Assembly: GCA_964646615.1 (NCBI GenBank)
Contig: CAZYEV010000027.1
Location: 107,184-171,183 of the forward strand
Direction: 5' to 3'
From: M3007 sp964646615
Lineage (GTDB): Bacteria > Bacteroidota > Bacteroidia > Chitinophagales > Saprospiraceae
DNA length: 64,000 nucleotides
A program made the translations under genes and the position numbers. Below, in pieces: positions 61,697 to 64,000 of the stretch (within the stretch, counting starts at the first letter, position 1; every line of letters starts with the position of its first letter). Under the pieces are notes generated by a model, which saw nothing but the letters and a program-made list of their open reading frames with translations, ran no database searches and was not told where the DNA came from.

Positions 61697-63067
61697 TTAT
61701 GCCGGCTGCAAGGCTTCGATTTCAGGCAGCGAGGCGTGCACTTCTTCTTCCGTCAGTTCGTGATTGGTCAGTTTTTTGGCAAAATAGTCGCCGTAGGCCT
61801 GCATGTCTAAGAAGCCGTGTCCGCACAGGTTAAAGAGGATAGTTTTTTTCGCACCTTCCTCTTTGGCGCGTTTGGCTTCGCGAATGACCTGAGCAATGGC
61901 ATGCGTGGCCTCGGGTGCCGGGATGATGCCTTCCGTGCGAGCAAAGAGGACGCCGGCCTCGAAGCATTCCAATTGTTGCAAAGCGATGGCCTCGATGAGC
62001 CCGTCTTTGAGCAGCTGGCTGCAGATGACGCTGGCCCCATGATAGCGCAGGCCGCCGGCGTGAATGGCAGCGGGCTTGAAGTTGTGCCCCAGCGTGTACA
62101 TGGGCAGCAGAGGGGTGTAGCCCGCCGTGTCGCCGAAGTCGTATTTGAACACACCGCGCGTCAGCTTGGGGCATGAGGCTGGTTCCACAGCGATGCAGCG
62201 CACCTTTCGGCTACCTTCGAGGTGATAGCGGAGGAATGGAAATGCCGTGCCGGCAAAGTTGGAACCGCCGCCTAAGGGCGCAATGACGATGTCAGGGAAA
62301 TCGCCCGCCATTTCCAGCTGCTTGAGCGCTTCCTGACCGATGATGGTCTGGTGCATCAGCACGTGGTTGAGCACCGAGCCAAGTGAGTACTTCGTCTTTT
62401 CGTCCTGAGCGGCCACTTCAATGGCTTCCGATATAGCGATACCCAGGCTGCCTGTGGATTTGGGGTCAACGGCCAGGATATTGCGCCCGGCCTGGGTGCG
62501 TTTGCTGGGCGAAGAATACACCTTGGCGCCAAAGGTTTTCATCAAAATCTTGCGATACGGCTTCTGCTTAAAGCTGATGGCCACCATGTACACCTCGCAC
62601 TTGAGGCCAAATTGCGCACAGGCAAAGGCCAGCGCAGAGCCCCACTGACCGGCACCGGTTTCTGTCGTCAGGCGTTTGACCTTTTCTTGCTTGTTGTAGT
62701 ACGCCTGTGCCACTGCCGTGTTGGGCTTGTGCGAGCCTACCGGGCTAGCGCCTTCGTATTTGTAGTAGATGCGCGCTGGCGTCTTGAGCGCCTTTTCTAA
62801 GCGCGTTGCCCGAATAAGCGGCGTCGGGCGCCAGATGCGGTAAATGTCGCGCACCTGGTCAGGAATCTCGATGTAGCGCTCGGTGGCCACTTCCTGCTTG
62901 ATGAGCTCCATCGGGAACAGCGGCGCCAGGTCTTGCGGCCCTACCGGCTGCCGCGTTGCCGGATGCAGTGGCGGCAGAGGCTTGTTCGGCATGTCGGCCA
63001 CGATGTTGTACCAGTGCGTCGGAATGTCCGACTCGGTCAGGAGGATTTTTTTGTCGAGCATAGACAA
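61697..63067 (-). CDS. TrpB2-type PLP enzyme (tryptophan synthase beta-like)
   Basis: A 456-residue fold II PLP enzyme of the TrpB2 group. The PLP-binding lysine is Lys114 in GASPVGSHKPNTAVA. The remainder includes KRLTTETGAGQWGSALAFAC, VYMVAISFKQKPYRKILMKT, the glycine loop APLGGGSNFAGTAFPFLRYH and the C-terminal LFNLCGHGFLDMQAY. TrpB2 enzymes make Trp from indole and Ser, often without TrpA, and no trpA is adjacent. It is about 50 residues longer than TrpB1, as is normal for TrpB2. Start 63067 or 63061. Confidence 0.9.
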   Translation of the reverse strand: MSMLDKKILLTESDIPTHWYNIVADMPNKPLPPLHPATRQPVGPQDLAPLFPMELIKQEVATERYIEIPDQVRDIYRIWRPTPLIRATRLEKALKTPARIYYKYEGASPVGSHKPNTAVAQAYYNKQEKVKRLTTETGAGQWGSALAFACAQFGLKCEVYMVAISFKQKPYRKILMKTFGAKVYSSPSKRTQAGRNILAVDPKSTGSLGIAISEAIEVAAQDEKTKYSLGSVLNHVLMHQTIIGQEALKQLEMAGDFPDIVIAPLGGGSNFAGTAFPFLRYHLEGSRKVRCIAVEPASCPKLTRGVFKYDFGDTAGYTPLLPMYTLGHNFKPAAIHAGGLRYHGASVICSQLLKDGLIEAIALQQLECFEAGVLFARTEGIIPAPEATHAIAQVIREAKRAKEEGAKKTILFNLCGHGFLDMQAYGDYFAKKLTNHELTEEEVHASLPEIEALQPA

Positions 63068-63332
63068 CGGTAGTTTTTAAAACATGAGCAAAATAAGTGT
63101 GCAAGTTTCGACTTTTTCCGTGTTTTTTCAGGCCCTATTCTTGAAAATAGAAAAGTTGAGGCCTTGAAAAGGCCGGAGGCTACGTTCTCATCGTCTTTTC
63201 CAGGCTCCAGAAAGGCTACAGGTGTGCAAGTAAACCTGGCGCCCTTCGAAGGGTAACAAAAACTCGGAGGCGGGCTGATGCCATAGCCAGAACACACTTT
63301 GGCAGCATTACCGCAAGCGCTCCATTCTACAT

Positions 63333-63340
63333 TACTTTTG
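63333..63340 (+). promoter_or_regulatory. -7 promoter element (TACTTTTG) of the AAA-ATPase-like gene
   Basis: TACTTTTG matches the -7 box, 19 bp before the ATG at 63359. The leader is therefore very short. Confidence 0.55.
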
Positions 63341-63358
63341 TCCAAAAAAAAAACACCG

Positions 63359-64000
63359 ATGCAGGGCCTTCCCATCAGTACGCAGACCTTCGAAAAGTTG
63401 CGCCAACAAGGGCTGGTTTACGTGGACAAAACCCACCACGTCCACGCCCTGGTGTCCGAAGGGGCCTACTACTTCCTCTCGCGCCCGCGCCGCTTCGGCA
63501 AATCCCTGCTGCTCTCTACCCTGAAGGCCTATTTCGAGGGCAAACGCGAACTGTTCGAGGGCCTGTACCTCTACGACAGAGAAAAGGAATGGCGCAAATA
63601 CCCGGTGGTGCATCTGGATTACTCAACGGTAAAGTATCGGGAAGGTGGAAAAGTCTTCGAGGCTTCCTTGATTGAAGCGCTCAGAGCCATTGCCGCACAG
63701 TACGGTGTCGAGGCCGAGTCGGCCATACTGGAAAACTGCTTCTACAACCTCGTCCTGGCGCTTTACCAAAAATACGGCCCAGTGGTTGTTCTCATTGACG
63801 AGTACGACAAAGCCATGATGGACGTACTCGCTGAACCCGAAAAATTCCACGAAAACCGAGACATCCTTCGAGGACTCTACGGCACCCTCAAGGGCCTCGA
63901 CCCCTATGTCCGCTTCGTCTTCCTCACCGGCGTCAGCCAGTTCGCCAAAGTCAACGTCTTCTCCGGACTCAACAACCTGCAGGATATCTCCCTCGTAAAG
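63359..64000 (+). CDS. AAA-ATPase-like / PD-(D/E)XK family protein, 3' partial
   Basis: The frame runs off the right edge; 214 residues are visible. It starts MQGLPISTQTFEKLRQQGLV and has the arginine-rich P-loop RPRRFGKSLLLSTL (residues 42-55), then Walker B VVVLIDEYDK (142-151). RFVFLTGVSQFAKVNVFSGL (sensor 1 region) follows. This is the N-terminal half of the AAA-ATPase-like (PF09820) proteins, which usually end in a PD-(D/E)XK nuclease-like domain. They are numerous paralogues in Bacteroidota. Function unknown; cytosolic. Confidence 0.88.
   Translation, partial: MQGLPISTQTFEKLRQQGLVYVDKTHHVHALVSEGAYYFLSRPRRFGKSLLLSTLKAYFEGKRELFEGLYLYDREKEWRKYPVVHLDYSTVKYREGGKVFEASLIEALRAIAAQYGVEAESAILENCFYNLVLALYQKYGPVVVLIDEYDKAMMDVLAEPEKFHENRDILRGLYGTLKGLDPYVRFVFLTGVSQFAKVNVFSGLNNLQDISLVK

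Noticed and set aside
1..64000. tRNA, rRNA, CRISPR array, IS element, replication origin
   Set aside because: I saw no cloverleaf-like sequences with CCA ends, no regularly spaced repeats, no transposase motifs and no DnaA-box cluster; dnaN alone does not mark an origin here.

Overview
The window is chromosomal DNA of a Bacteroidota bacterium, with a Saprospiria- or Chitinophagia-like flavour and a fairly high G+C content outside one short island. The evidence is: a type IX secretion (T9SS) channel protein PorV and a T9SS C-terminal sorting domain; a DUF5777 outer-membrane barrel; a NagB-PIG-L fusion; a three-part PntAA/PntAB/PntB transhydrogenase; and repeated TAnnTTTG promoter elements with few Shine-Dalgarno sequences. 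Species cannot be named from the sequence. I found no rRNA, tRNA, CRISPR array, insertion sequence or prophage; most of the window is ordinary housekeeping and envelope DNA.

Layout. 1-2.4 kb: the end of a secreted T9SS cargo protein, then a three-gene set of small membrane or coiled proteins (YtxH-like, holin-like, unknown). 2.35-3.9 kb (minus): a DUF547 protein and a TIGR04283-type glycosyltransferase. 4.1-13.5 kb: NagB-PIG-L fusion, Ca/Na antiporter, NicO-like metal exporter, MmcQ/YjbR, DUF3592, a secreted protein, COG2509 flavoprotein, Nudix hydrolase, GT2 glycosyltransferase, DUF5777 barrel. 13.5-17.4 kb (minus): LD-carboxypeptidase, prmC, ABC exporter. 17.4-24.7 kb: an orphan terminator with a tiny ORF, a second ABC exporter, a chimeric gene remnant, dnaE, and an outer-membrane protein behind a 20-bp palindrome. 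24.8-33.1 kb: porV, ROK kinase, a secreted Ala/Pro-rich protein, GH31 glucosidase overlapping a LytS-type histidine kinase, then an ECF sigma factor with a probable membrane anti-sigma factor. 33.1-34.5 kb: an AT-richer island with one epimerase-like gene. 34.6-37.7 kb: a small membrane protein and a heme/transferrin-type TonB-dependent receptor.

37.7-42.1 kb (minus): leuS, carrying an unusual insertion before KMSKS, and dnaN. 42.4-50.9 kb: an M16 homologue without its zinc motif, then mreB-mreC-mreD-PBP2 (no rodA follows), a MOSC protein and a Tat-exported DUF1501 protein. 51-52.1 kb: galK. 52.1-55.7 kb (minus): the pnt operon and a TPR-like membrane protein. 55.8-59 kb: a thiolase and a long acyl-CoA dehydrogenase, transcribed divergently, both for acyl-CoA metabolism. 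59.1-61.6 kb: a PKD-domain protein, an uncharacterised ATP-grasp protein and a secreted protein. 61.7-63.1 kb (minus): a TrpB2-type enzyme. The right edge cuts an AAA-ATPase-like gene.

How the genes work together. Clear functional blocks are rod-shape and wall synthesis (MreBCD, PBP2, LD-carboxypeptidase), sugar use (NagB-PIG-L, ROK, GH31, GalK), acyl-CoA oxidation (thiolase, acyl-CoA dehydrogenase), NADPH supply (Pnt) and outer-membrane traffic (PorV, TonB receptor, barrels). I did not find a defence island or a convincing new multi-gene system. The most unusual items are the LeuRS insertion, the gene remnant before dnaE, the palindrome at 23.9 kb, the orphan terminator transcript at 17.7 kb and a strong preference for Leu TTA codons in front of G.
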